Positions 1 through 6,260 of a stretch of 6,260 nt of DNA are shown here, piece after piece. This stretch comes from Paracoccaceae bacterium (GTDB lineage: Bacteria; Pseudomonadota; Alphaproteobacteria; Rhodobacterales; Rhodobacteraceae): assembly GCA_026997055.1 (NCBI GenBank), contig JALWJU010000181.1:1-6260 (forward strand), read 5' to 3'. How positions within the stretch are numbered: the stretch's first letter is position 1; each line of letters opens with the position of its first letter. The position numbers and the translations under genes were made by a program. The notes beneath the pieces were generated by a model. The model was not told where the DNA came from and searched no databases. It saw nothing but the letters and a program-made list of their open reading frames with translations.

Positions 1-1
1 G

Positions 2-733
2 GAGGGAGCGGAGGGGCGGCGGCGGTTTCTCGACGCGATCGCGATGAGCTTCGAGCCGGGCCATGCGGAGGCGGTGCTGGCCTATGAGAAGGCTATGCGC
101 GAGCGCAACCGTCTGTTGCGCGACCAAGTGCGCGATGCACATTGGTACGAGGCGCTGGAGTGGCAGATGGGGGCGGCCGGGGCGCGGGTCTTTGCCAATC
201 GGCGGGCGGCGTTGGCACGGCTCGCGGCGGCGCAGGTGGAGGGGGCCTTTCCGGTCGCCGATCTGGCGCTGGTCGAGGCCGAGGGCGGGGCGGAGGATCC
301 GGGCGACGAAGCGGCCCTGCGCGAGGCGCTTGCCCGGGGGCGGGCGCGTGACATGGCCGCCGGGCGGACCCTGACCGGGCCGCACCGGGCAGATCTCGCC
401 GCCACCTATGCGGTCAAGGGGATGCCTGCGCGCGACTGCTCCACCGGCGAGCAGAAGGCGCTGCTGATTTCGCTGATCCTCGCCAATGCCGAAGCGCTCG
501 CCGCGGATTCCGGCGCGCCGCCGATCCTGCTGCTGGACGAGGTGGCGGCGCATCTGGATGCCGCGCGCCGGGCGGCGCTTTACGAGCGGATCTGTGCGCT
601 GGGCGCCCAGGCCTTCATGACCGGCACCGGGGCGGAGCTCTTTGCCGGGCTCGGGGAGCGGGCGCAGGTCTTCGAGGTGGTGGAAAGCGCCGGCCTCTCG
701 CAGGTGGTCGAACGCGCCGGACATGGGGTGTGA
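2..733 (+). CDS. recF: DNA replication and repair protein RecF, 5'-truncated
   Basis: RecF is an SMC/ABC-like ATPase that binds gapped DNA and, with RecO and RecR, helps load RecA. The frame is open from base 2, so the gene starts upstream. The visible 243 residues match the RecF C-terminal part, and about 120-130 N-terminal residues, including Walker A, are off the edge (family length roughly 360-370). Visible landmarks in order are RRRFLD followed by AYEKAMRERNRLL (about nt 20-120, coiled-coil arm region), GPHRADL (377-397), the ABC signature STGEQK (440-457), and Walker B ILLLDE with the following H-LD of the D-loop (524-559). The end, GAQAFMTGT, is also typical. An internal ATG at 44 is not the start, because RecF homology continues upstream of it. 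The stop lies 60 nt before the gyrB start, the usual neighbour. The identification is firm. Confidence 0.96.
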   Translation, partial: EGAEGRRRFLDAIAMSFEPGHAEAVLAYEKAMRERNRLLRDQVRDAHWYEALEWQMGAAGARVFANRRAALARLAAAQVEGAFPVADLALVEAEGGAEDPGDEAALREALARGRARDMAAGRTLTGPHRADLAATYAVKGMPARDCSTGEQKALLISLILANAEALAADSGAPPILLLDEVAAHLDAARRAALYERICALGAQAFMTGTGAELFAGLGERAQVFEVVESAGLSQVVERAGHGV

Positions 734-736
734 CGG

Positions 737-765
737 GTGACAAGCCCGGCGAAAGACACTATACC
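737..765 (+). promoter_or_regulatory. Candidate sigma70-type promoter for gyrB
   Basis: In the 60-nt recF-gyrB gap, GTGACA (737-742, five of six matches to TTGACA) is followed by a 17-nt spacer and TATACC (760-765, matches TATA of TATAAT). Transcription would start near 772 and leave a leader of about 20 nt before the ATG at 794. A short AGGA at 782-785 could serve as the ribosome binding site, 8 nt before that ATG. This is a consensus match by eye in one short gap and is not proof. Read-through from recF is also possible. Confidence 0.42.
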
Positions 766-793
766 TGACGGACAAACAAGCAGGATCGCGAGC

Positions 794-3211
794 ATGGCTG
801 AAAACGCGCAGGACAGTAACCAGTATGGTGCGGAATCCATCAAGGTTCTCAAGGGGTTGGAGGCTGTCAGGAAGCGGCCGGGCATGTATATCGGCGACAC
901 CGATGACGGCTCCGGCCTGCACCACATGGTCTATGAGGTGGTGGATAACGGCATTGACGAGGCGCTTGCGGGCCATGCGGATGCGGTCAGCGTCATCATT
1001 CATGCCGATTCCAGCGTTTCGGTGATCGACAACGGGCGCGGGATCCCGGTCGATATTCACCCGGAGGAGGGGATTTCCGCCGCCGAGGTGATCATGACCC
1101 AGCTTCATGCGGGCGGCAAGTTCGATCAGAACAGCTACAAGGTCTCCGGCGGCCTGCATGGGGTCGGCGTGAGCGTGGTCAATGCGCTCAGCGAGTGGTT
1201 GGAGCTCAGCATCTGGCGCGACGGCAAGGAGCATGTGGCGCGCTTCGAGCATGGCGAGACGGTGGAGCCCCTGCGTGTGGTGGGCGATGCCGGCGGGCGC
1301 CGGGGCACCGAGGTGCGCTTCATGGCCTCGACCGAGACCTTTTCCAGCCTCGACTACAGCTTCTCCACGCTGGAAAACCGCCTGCGCGAGCTGGCTTTCC
1401 TCAATTCCGGCGTGCGGATCCTCCTCGAGGACCGCCGCCCCGCCGAGCCGCTCAGGAGCGAGCTTTACTACGAGGGGGGGGTGCGTGAATTCGTCAGGTA
1501 TCTCGACCGCCACAAGACCCCGCTTCTGGAAGAGCCGATCTTTTTCACCGGCGAGCGCGACGGGGTCACCGTCGAGGTGGCGATGTGGTGGAATGACAGC
1601 TACCACGAGACCGTGCTGCCCTTTACCAACAACATCCCCCAGCGCGATGGCGGCACCCATCTGGCCGGCTTTCGCGGCGCGCTGACGCGCAGCATCAATC
1701 TCTATGCCAATTCCTCGGGGCTGGCGAAGAAGGAGAAGGTGAGCTTCACCGGCGACGATGCCCGCGAGGGGCTCACCGCGGTGCTGTCGGTCAAGGTCCC
1801 GGATCCGAAATTCTCGTCGCAGACCAAGGACAAGCTGGTGAGCTCCGAGGTGCGCCCGGTGGTCGAGGGACTGATGAACGAGCGGCTGGGCGAGTGGTTC
1901 GGCGAGCATCCGCAGGAAGCGAAGATGATCGTCGGCAAGATCCTCGAGGCCGCCCATGCCCGCGAGGCGGCGCGCAAGGCGCGCGAGATGACCCGCAAGA
2001 AGAGCGCGCTGGATGTGGCCAACCTGCCCGGCAAGCTCGCCGATTGTCAGGAGAAGGACCCGGAGAAGCGCGAGCTTTTCCTCGTCGAGGGCGACAGCGC
2101 CGGGGGCTCGGCCAAGCAGGGGCGCTCGCGCCACAACCAGGCGATCCTGCCCTTGCGCGGCAAGATCCTCAACGTGGAGCGCGCGCGTTTCGACCGGATG
2201 CTGTCGAGCCAGGAGATCGGCACCCTGGTCACGGCTTTGGGCACCGGGATCGGGCGCGACGAGTTCGACATTTCGAAGCTCCGATACCACAAAGTCATCA
2301 TCATGACCGATGCCGATGTGGACGGCGCCCATATCCGCACCCTGCTTCTGACCTTCTTTTTCCGGCAGATGCCGGAACTGATCGAGGGGGGCTATCTCTA
2401 TATCGCCCAGCCGCCGCTTTACAAGGTGACTCGCGGCAAGTCGGAGGTGTATCTCAAGGATCAGGCCTCGCTCGAGGATTACCTTGTGGCGATGGGGATC
2501 GAGGGCGCGGTGCTGCGGCTCGCGGACGGGCAGGAGATCGCCGGGGCGGATCTGGAGCGGGTGGTCTCTGCGGCGAGGGCATTCAGGAAGGTGCTGGAGG
2601 CGTTTCCGACCCATTATCCGCGCAACATCCTCGAGCAGGCGGCGCTGGCCGGGGCATTCGATGCGGGCGCGGCGGATCGCGACCTGCAGGCGGTGGCCGA
2701 CAAGGTGGCGGCGCGGCTCGACATGGTGGCGGCGGAATACGAGCGCGGCTGGCAGGGGCGGATCACCCAGGATCACGGCATTCGGCTGGCGCGGGTGCTG
2801 CGCGGGGTCGAGGAGGTGCGCAAGCTCGACGGCGCGGTGCTGCGCTCGGGCGAGGCGCGCCGGCTGGCCAGGGTGGCGCAGGAGACGCGCGAGGTCCATG
2901 CCAGCCCCGCGCGCTTCGTGCGCAAGGAGCGCGAGGTGCTGGTGCACGGGCCGAGCGAGCTTCTGGAAGCGGTTCTGGCCGAGGGCGAGCGCGGGCTGAC
3001 CCTGCAGCGCTACAAGGGCCTTGGCGAGATGAACCCGGACCAGCTGTGGGAGACCACCCTGGACCCGGAGGCGCGCACGCTGTTGCAGGTGAAGGTGGAG
3101 GATCTGGCCGAGGCGGATGACATATTCACCAAGCTGATGGGCGATGTGGTGGAGCCGCGCCGGGAATTCATCCAGCAGAATGCGTTGCAGGTGGAGAATC
3201 TGGATTTCTAG
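794..3211 (+). CDS. gyrB: DNA gyrase subunit B
   Basis: This is the ATPase and TOPRIM subunit of gyrase (GyrA2GyrB2), which introduces negative supercoils. It has 805 residues against 804 in E. coli. The GHKL ATPase domain has EVVDNGIDEA (E48 as general base, N52 for Mg), DNGRGIP (D79, R82) and GGLHGVGVSVVNALS (118-133). R142 matches the aminocoumarin-contact arginine R136 of E. coli. The transducer has the QTK loop (Q343-T344-K345). TOPRIM has EGDSAGG (E432) and TDADVDG (D506, D508, D510). The Gram-negative-type insertion lies at about 570-735, before the tail YKGLGEMNPDQLW and EPRREFIQQNAL. At the quinolone-region sites D426 and K447 of E. coli, this protein has D434 and R455, a conservative change. 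The frame stays open upstream to a GTG at 737. The ATG at 794 is preferred because it gives the family length, has an AGGA upstream, and the GTG lies in the candidate -35 box. Confidence 0.98.
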   Translation: MAENAQDSNQYGAESIKVLKGLEAVRKRPGMYIGDTDDGSGLHHMVYEVVDNGIDEALAGHADAVSVIIHADSSVSVIDNGRGIPVDIHPEEGISAAEVIMTQLHAGGKFDQNSYKVSGGLHGVGVSVVNALSEWLELSIWRDGKEHVARFEHGETVEPLRVVGDAGGRRGTEVRFMASTETFSSLDYSFSTLENRLRELAFLNSGVRILLEDRRPAEPLRSELYYEGGVREFVRYLDRHKTPLLEEPIFFTGERDGVTVEVAMWWNDSYHETVLPFTNNIPQRDGGTHLAGFRGALTRSINLYANSSGLAKKEKVSFTGDDAREGLTAVLSVKVPDPKFSSQTKDKLVSSEVRPVVEGLMNERLGEWFGEHPQEAKMIVGKILEAAHAREAARKAREMTRKKSALDVANLPGKLADCQEKDPEKRELFLVEGDSAGGSAKQGRSRHNQAILPLRGKILNVERARFDRMLSSQEIGTLVTALGTGIGRDEFDISKLRYHKVIIMTDADVDGAHIRTLLLTFFFRQMPELIEGGYLYIAQPPLYKVTRGKSEVYLKDQASLEDYLVAMGIEGAVLRLADGQEIAGADLERVVSAARAFRKVLEAFPTHYPRNILEQAALAGAFDAGAADRDLQAVADKVAARLDMVAAEYERGWQGRITQDHGIRLARVLRGVEEVRKLDGAVLRSGEARRLARVAQETREVHASPARFVRKEREVLVHGPSELLEAVLAEGERGLTLQRYKGLGEMNPDQLWETTLDPEARTLLQVKVEDLAEADDIFTKLMGDVVEPRREFIQQNALQVENLDF

Positions 3212-3216
3212 CAGTT

Positions 3217-3238
3217 TCGCCGCGCTGACGCGCGGCGA
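3217..3238 (+). terminator. First GC-rich hairpin after gyrB
   Basis: TCGCCGCGC (3217-3225) pairs perfectly with GCGCGGCGA (3230-3238) around a TGAC loop, giving a 9-bp stem. It begins 5 nt after the gyrB stop. There is no T-run behind it, so it is not a textbook intrinsic terminator. It could act together with the next hairpin or protect the gyrB mRNA 3' end. Confidence 0.5.
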
Positions 3239-3242
3239 TCGG

Positions 3243-3263
3243 GCGAGGGGCGTTGCCCCTCGC
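3243..3263 (+). terminator. Second GC-rich hairpin, probable gyrB terminator
   Basis: GCGAGGGGC (3243-3251) pairs perfectly with GCCCCTCGC (3255-3263) around a GTT loop, a 9-bp stem that is mostly G-C. It starts 4 nt after the first hairpin. The only T-rich bases downstream are ATTT at 3276-3279, so termination efficiency is uncertain. Hairpins of the GGGGC-loop-GCCCC kind followed by CTCCCCGGAGTATTT are, from memory, frequent at gene ends in Rhodobacterales. Confidence 0.6.
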
Positions 3264-3264
3264 G

Positions 3265-3296
3265 CTCCCCGGAGTATTTGCCGGAAAGATGAAAGG
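3265..3296 (+). other. Rhodobacterales-like intergenic motif after the terminator hairpin
   Basis: The stretch CTCCCCGGAGTATTTG (3265-3280), then CCGGAAAGATGAAAGG (3281-3296), resembles a string I recall seeing between many unrelated genes in Rhodobacteraceae genomes, usually just after a GC hairpin. What is seen here is one copy only. The wide occurrence is recollection and was not checked. The last part supplies an ATG (3289) in frame with moeA and the purine-rich bases used as its ribosome binding site, so the element partly overlaps the translation start region. Its role is not known to me. Confidence 0.45.
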
Positions 3297-3303
3297 GGCG
3301 GAG

Positions 3304-4515
3304 ATGAGCCTGATGCCGTTTGAGGAGGCCCGGGAGAAGACTCTGGCACGGGTCAGTCCGGTGCGGGAGCGCGAGCGGGTAGCGCTGGGCGCGGCGCCGG
3401 GGCGGGTGCTGGCCATGCCGGTGGTGGCGCCGCATGATGTGCCCAATCACGACAATTCGGCCATGGATGGCTATGCGGTGCGCTTTGCCGATCTGCAGGC
3501 GGAGGAAGAGGTGCGGCTCAGCCTGGCCGGGGTGGTGGCGGCCGGGGACGGGGCGGGGGCGGTGCTGAAGCCGGGCGAGGCCTTGCGCATCCTGACCGGG
3601 GCGCCGGTGCCGGCGGGCTGTGACTGTATCGTGATACAGGAGGTGGTGCGGCTGGAGGGTGACAGCGTGGTGGTGCCGGGCGGGCAGGCGCGGCATCAGC
3701 ATATTCGCCGGGCCGGGCAGGATATTGCTGCTGGCGAGGAAGTGTTTGGCGCCGGGCGGATTCTGGGGCCGGCGGAGATCGGGATGCTGGCTTCGCTGGG
3801 GCTCGAGGAGGTCGAGGTCTTTCGCAAGCTGCGGGTCGGCGTGCTTTCGACCGGCAACGAGGTGTTCGAGCCGGGCCGGGCAATTGCGCCGGGGCAGCTT
3901 TATGACAGCAACCGGGCGAGTCTGAAGGCGGCGCTCGCAGCGCTTGGGGTGGAGGTGATCGACCTCGGGATTGCCCGCGACCGGCGCGAGGAGATCGAGG
4001 CGGCGTTGCGCCGGGGGGCGGCGGAGGCGGATGCAGTGCTGAGCTCGGGCGGGGTTTCGGTAGGCGATTTCGACCTGGTAAAGGATGTGATCGACGAGCT
4101 TGGCGCGATCGACTTCTGGAAGGTGCGGATGAAGCCCGGCAAGCCGCAGGCGCATGGGCGGCTGGGGGATGCGGAGTTTTTCGGTCTGCCGGGTAATCCG
4201 GTCTCGGTGCTGGTGACCTATCTGCTGCTGGTGCGCCCGGCGCTGCTGAAGATGATGGGTGCCGATCCCGGCCCGCTCCGGTATCTGCGCCTGCCCTATC
4301 GCGGCGAGACGATCCGCAAGAGCCACGACCGGGCCGAATTCATGCGCGGGCGGGTGCGGTATGGCGAAACGGGCGCTCATGTGGAGAGCACCGGGGCGCA
4401 GGGTTCGGGCATCCTCAGCTCGATGGCGGCGGCCGATGTGCTGATCCATCTGCCCGAAGAGCCGGTCACGATCCGCGATGGCGACATGGTGGCGGTAATG
4501 GAGATCGTCTATTGA
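3304..4515 (+). CDS. moeA: Molybdopterin molybdenumtransferase MoeA
   Basis: MoeA inserts molybdate into adenylylated molybdopterin, the final common step of molybdenum cofactor synthesis in the cytoplasm. The 403 residues compare with 411 in E. coli. Landmarks are DNSAMDGYA (50-58), GEALRILTGAPVPAGCD, VLSTGNE, D226 (E. coli D228), SSGGVSVGDFD (247-257, D257 for D259), K273 and K277 in KVRMKPGKP (K275 and K279), and LPGNP with P296 and P299 (P298 and P301). The constant offset of two residues shows the active site is intact. The MogA-like fold (domain III) and a C-terminal beta-barrel domain IV (about 325-403) are both present. ATG 3304 is preferred, with AAGGGG 5 nt upstream. An in-frame ATG at 3289 would add 5 residues. 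A TTG at 3253 lies inside the terminator hairpin and is rejected. The gene stands alone, with no other cofactor genes visible beside it. Confidence 0.95.
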   Translation: MSLMPFEEAREKTLARVSPVRERERVALGAAPGRVLAMPVVAPHDVPNHDNSAMDGYAVRFADLQAEEEVRLSLAGVVAAGDGAGAVLKPGEALRILTGAPVPAGCDCIVIQEVVRLEGDSVVVPGGQARHQHIRRAGQDIAAGEEVFGAGRILGPAEIGMLASLGLEEVEVFRKLRVGVLSTGNEVFEPGRAIAPGQLYDSNRASLKAALAALGVEVIDLGIARDRREEIEAALRRGAAEADAVLSSGGVSVGDFDLVKDVIDELGAIDFWKVRMKPGKPQAHGRLGDAEFFGLPGNPVSVLVTYLLLVRPALLKMMGADPGPLRYLRLPYRGETIRKSHDRAEFMRGRVRYGETGAHVESTGAQGSGILSSMAAADVLIHLPEEPVTIRDGDMVAVMEIVY

Positions 4516-4677
4516 GGTCCGTTCGGGCGATGCCGCATTCCTTTCGCCCATGGCGGTGTGGCCGGGCTCGGGCGCGAATCCGTACGATCGGGTCGCGGGG
4601 GCTGCGTCCGGACCCTTGCGCCGGCCTTCCGATTGCGCTTTCCTGTTGTGGCAGGATCACGCAGGGGAGGGCCGCGC
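4516..4677 (+). promoter_or_regulatory. 162-nt spacer before the cyclase-FAH pair, probably carrying its promoter
   Basis: No gene is supported here. A strong Shine-Dalgarno, AGGGGAGG (4663-4670), sits 7 nt before the cyclase ATG. A short inverted repeat, TCCTG (4641-4645) with CAGGA (4652-4656) and a 6-nt spacer, could be an operator or chance. I see no convincing -35/-10 pair: TTGCGC occurs at 4616 and 4633, but neither has a good -10 box at the right distance. A promoter is expected from the gap size and is not read directly from sequence. Confidence 0.3.
4525..4549 (+). terminator. Weak hairpin after moeA
   Basis: GGGCGA (4525-4530) pairs with TCGCCC (4544-4549) around a 13-nt loop, 9 nt after the moeA stop. 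The stem is short, the loop is long and no T-run follows, so this is only a possible weak terminator. Confidence 0.2.
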
Positions 4678-5454
4678 ATGGGACGCAGATTCGTCGATCT
4701 TTCGGTTCCGCTGGAGCTTGACGTGCCCAGCGACCCGCCGATCATGGCGCCGGAGATCGAATATATGCGCCACGATCAGACCGCCGAGCAGGTGATGGCC
4801 TTTTTCCCGGGGCTCGAGCGCGAGGAACTGCCCGGCGGCGAGGGCTGGGCGATAGAGCGGCTCCGCATCACCACCCATAACGGCACCCATCTGGACGCGC
4901 CGTATCACCACCATTCGACCATGAACGGGGGCGAGCGGGCGATCACCATCGACGAAGTGCCGCTGGAATGGTGCATGGCGCCGGGGGTGAAGCTCGACTT
5001 CCGCCATTTCGACGACGGCTATATCGTCACCGCCGCCGATGTGGAGGCGGAGCTTGAGCGCATAGGCCACGAGCTTCAGCCGCTCGATATCGTGGTGGTC
5101 AACACCTCGGCCGGCGCCGCCTATGGCCAGCCCGATTACCTGGTCAAGGGCTGCGGCATGGGCCGCGAGGCGACCCTTTATCTGCTGGAGCGCGGGGTGC
5201 GGGTGACGGGCACCGATGCCTGGAGCTGGGACGCGCCCTTTCCGCTCACCGCGCAGCGATATGCCCGCGACGGCGATGCCTCGATCATCTGGGAGGGCCA
5301 CCGCGCCTCGATGGAGATCGGCTATTGCCACATGGAGAAGCTCACCAATCTCGACCGACTGCCGGCGACGGGCTTCGAGATTTCGTGTTTTCCCTACAAG
5401 ATCAGGGGCGCGAGCGCCGGGTTCACCCGCGCTGTCGCCATATTCGAGGAGTAG
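4678..5454 (+). CDS. Cyclase family metal-dependent hydrolase (kynurenine formamidase / isatin hydrolase-like fold)
   Basis: The 258-residue protein belongs to the Pfam Cyclase family (PF04199), whose known members hydrolyse amide or lactam bonds (N-formylkynurenine, isatin) using a metal centre. The signature H67-N-G-T-H71-L-D73-A-P-Y-H77 supplies the expected H-x3-H-x-D-x3-H ligands. H208 and E220, spaced 12 apart in a C-terminal EGH...MEKLTNLD stretch, fit the catalytic His and Glu of KynB-type enzymes (inferred by hand alignment). It is longer than typical KynB (a little over 200 residues), so kynurenine formamidase should not be assumed. There is no signal peptide, so it is cytoplasmic. 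ATG 4678 is chosen for its AGGGGAGG and its family-like start (GRRFVDLSVPLE). The frame extends upstream to a GTG at 4558, but that adds arginine-rich sequence unlike the family. The FAH gene follows after 4 nt, suggesting a shared operon and pathway. The substrate is unknown. Confidence 0.87.
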   Translation: MGRRFVDLSVPLELDVPSDPPIMAPEIEYMRHDQTAEQVMAFFPGLEREELPGGEGWAIERLRITTHNGTHLDAPYHHHSTMNGGERAITIDEVPLEWCMAPGVKLDFRHFDDGYIVTAADVEAELERIGHELQPLDIVVVNTSAGAAYGQPDYLVKGCGMGREATLYLLERGVRVTGTDAWSWDAPFPLTAQRYARDGDASIIWEGHRASMEIGYCHMEKLTNLDRLPATGFEISCFPYKIRGASAGFTRAVAIFEE

Positions 5455-5458
5455 GCCC

Positions 5459-6260
5459 ATGCGTCTGGGGATGGTCGAGCGCGAAGGGCGCAAGTTCGTG
5501 GTCGCGGCGCTGGATGACGAGCGGCTGCTGGATCTGGATACGGCGGCGAAATTCGCCCGCTACGAGACCGATACCTTCACCGACATGCAGAAGGTCATCG
5601 AAGAGGCCGATTACGGGCTGGAGCAGGCCGAGTGGCTGATCAGGCGCGCGGAAAGGCGGGCGTTGCTGGGCGTGGACGAGGTGCGCTTCCTGCCGCCGCT
5701 GATGCCGGTGCAGTTTCGCGACTGCCTGGTATTCGAGGAGCACCTGAAGGGCAGCTTCGCCGCGGCCGAAAAGCTGACCGGGCAGGCCTTCGAGATCCCG
5801 CAGGTCTGGTATGACCAGCCGGTCTATTACAAGGGCAACCGGATGTCCTTTGTCGGCCATGGGGCGGATGTGCAATGGCCGGAATATGCTCAGTTTCTCG
5901 ATATCGAACTGGAACTGGCGGTGGTGATCGGCCGGAAGGGAAAGGACATTTCGCGCGAGGAAGCGCCCGACTACATCTTCGGCTACACGATCCTGAACGA
6001 CATTTCGGCGCGCGATGCGCAGATGGTGGAGATGCCCGGCCAGCTCGGCCCGGCCAAGGGCAAGGATTTCGACACCGGCAATATCCTAGGCCCTTTCATC
6101 CTGACTGCCGACGAGGTGCCTCATCCGGTCGCCCTGAAGATGGAAGCGCGTGTCAATGGCGAGCGCTGGGGCGGGGGCAATTCCGCCGACATGCACCACG
6201 ATTTCGCCGATATCATCGCCCATGTCTCCGCCAGCGAAACGATCTGGCCCGGCGAGGTGA
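5459..6260 (+). CDS. Fumarylacetoacetate hydrolase (FAH) family protein, 3'-truncated
   Basis: FAH-fold enzymes are metal-dependent and act on beta-diketo or 2-oxo acids by C-C hydrolysis, hydration, decarboxylation or lyase chemistry, often late in aromatic catabolism. The frame is open to the right edge, with 267 residues visible. The N-terminal part (1 to about 110) is less conserved. The catalytic domain follows with E150 and E152 in DIELELAVVIG and D181 in GYTILNDISARD, which are the three metal ligands at the usual spacing. AKGKDFDTGNILGPF (199-213) carries the conserved lysine. The remaining beta-strand region and the end are missing. ATG 5459 has AGGAG (5447-5451) 7 nt upstream, inside the end of the cyclase gene, which suggests translational coupling. 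Another ATG at 5471 is possible but worse placed. True fumarylacetoacetase is unlikely, because these motifs are those of the broad hydratase/hydrolase branch. The substrate cannot be assigned. Confidence 0.88.
   Translation, partial: MRLGMVEREGRKFVVAALDDERLLDLDTAAKFARYETDTFTDMQKVIEEADYGLEQAEWLIRRAERRALLGVDEVRFLPPLMPVQFRDCLVFEEHLKGSFAAAEKLTGQAFEIPQVWYDQPVYYKGNRMSFVGHGADVQWPEYAQFLDIELELAVVIGRKGKDISREEAPDYIFGYTILNDISARDAQMVEMPGQLGPAKGKDFDTGNILGPFILTADEVPHPVALKMEARVNGERWGGGNSADMHHDFADIIAHVSASETIWPGEV

Noticed and set aside
44..733. recF treated as a complete short gene from ATG 44
   Set aside because: RecF-like sequence continues in frame upstream of 44 to the window edge, and the Walker A domain is missing. 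It is a gene cut by the window and not a short variant.
1894..3120. Alternative + strand frame of 408 codons inside gyrB
   Set aside because: The translation is low-complexity (G, A, R, P) and overlaps strongly conserved GyrB TOPRIM and tail sequence. It is a composition-driven shadow frame.
3253..3303. Start of moeA at TTG 3253
   Set aside because: The codon lies in the loop and stem of a perfect 9-bp hairpin, and the added residues are not MoeA-like.
3208..4551. Long open frame on the minus strand (447 codons) covering all of moeA and the spacer before it
   Set aside because: It is opposite a complete moeA with intact active-site residues. It is rich in R, P and H, typical of antisense frames in GC-rich DNA, and shows no recognisable domain.
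4558..4677. N-terminal extension of the cyclase gene from a GTG at 4558
   Set aside because: The extra 40 residues are arginine-rich and unlike the family, while ATG 4678 has a strong Shine-Dalgarno and a family-typical beginning.
4657..5493. Minus-strand frame of 278 codons opposite the cyclase gene
   Set aside because: It has no family features and lies opposite a gene with clear metal-binding motifs.
1..6260. Mobile element, CRISPR, tRNA, rRNA, phage gene or chromosome origin
   Set aside because: I saw no terminal repeats with transposase, no regularly spaced repeats, no tRNA-like cloverleaf, and no cluster of DnaA boxes such as TTATCCACA, despite recF and gyrB often lying near the origin.

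Overview
The window looks like a housekeeping stretch of the chromosome of a high-GC alphaproteobacterium, most likely one of the Rhodobacterales (Rhodobacteraceae). This rests on the recF-gyrB gene order, the wording of the GyrB and cyclase-family proteins, and the spacer after gyrB. That spacer has strong hairpins followed by a CCCCGGAGTATTTG...GGAAAGATGAAAG string that I remember as common between genes in this group. No database search was possible, so the lineage is an inference. All genes lie on the + strand.

Layout: (1) 2-733 is the C-terminal two thirds of recF, cut by the left edge. (2) A 60-nt gap holds a plausible sigma70-type promoter. (3) 794-3211 is a complete gyrB. (4) A 92-nt spacer holds two back-to-back GC-rich hairpins and then the Rhodobacterales-like string, which runs into the ribosome binding region of the next gene. 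(5) 3304-4515 is a complete moeA. (6) A 162-nt spacer holds only weak inverted repeats and a very good Shine-Dalgarno. (7) 4678-5454 is a metal-dependent 'cyclase family' hydrolase. (8) 5459-6260 is a fumarylacetoacetate hydrolase (FAH) family enzyme, starting 4 nt after the cyclase gene and cut by the right edge.

The genes fall into three units. recF and gyrB are the tail of the classical replication and repair cluster (dnaA-dnaN-recF-gyrB in many bacteria), with gyrB probably also having its own promoter. moeA does the last step of molybdenum cofactor synthesis and appears isolated, bounded upstream by the double hairpin. The cyclase-family and FAH-family genes are tightly coupled and probably carry out successive or related hydrolytic steps in catabolism of an unidentified, possibly aromatic-derived, compound.

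I found no mobile element, CRISPR array, tRNA, rRNA or convincing new system. The items most worth a second look are the tandem-hairpin and motif spacer and the cyclase-FAH pair of unknown substrate.
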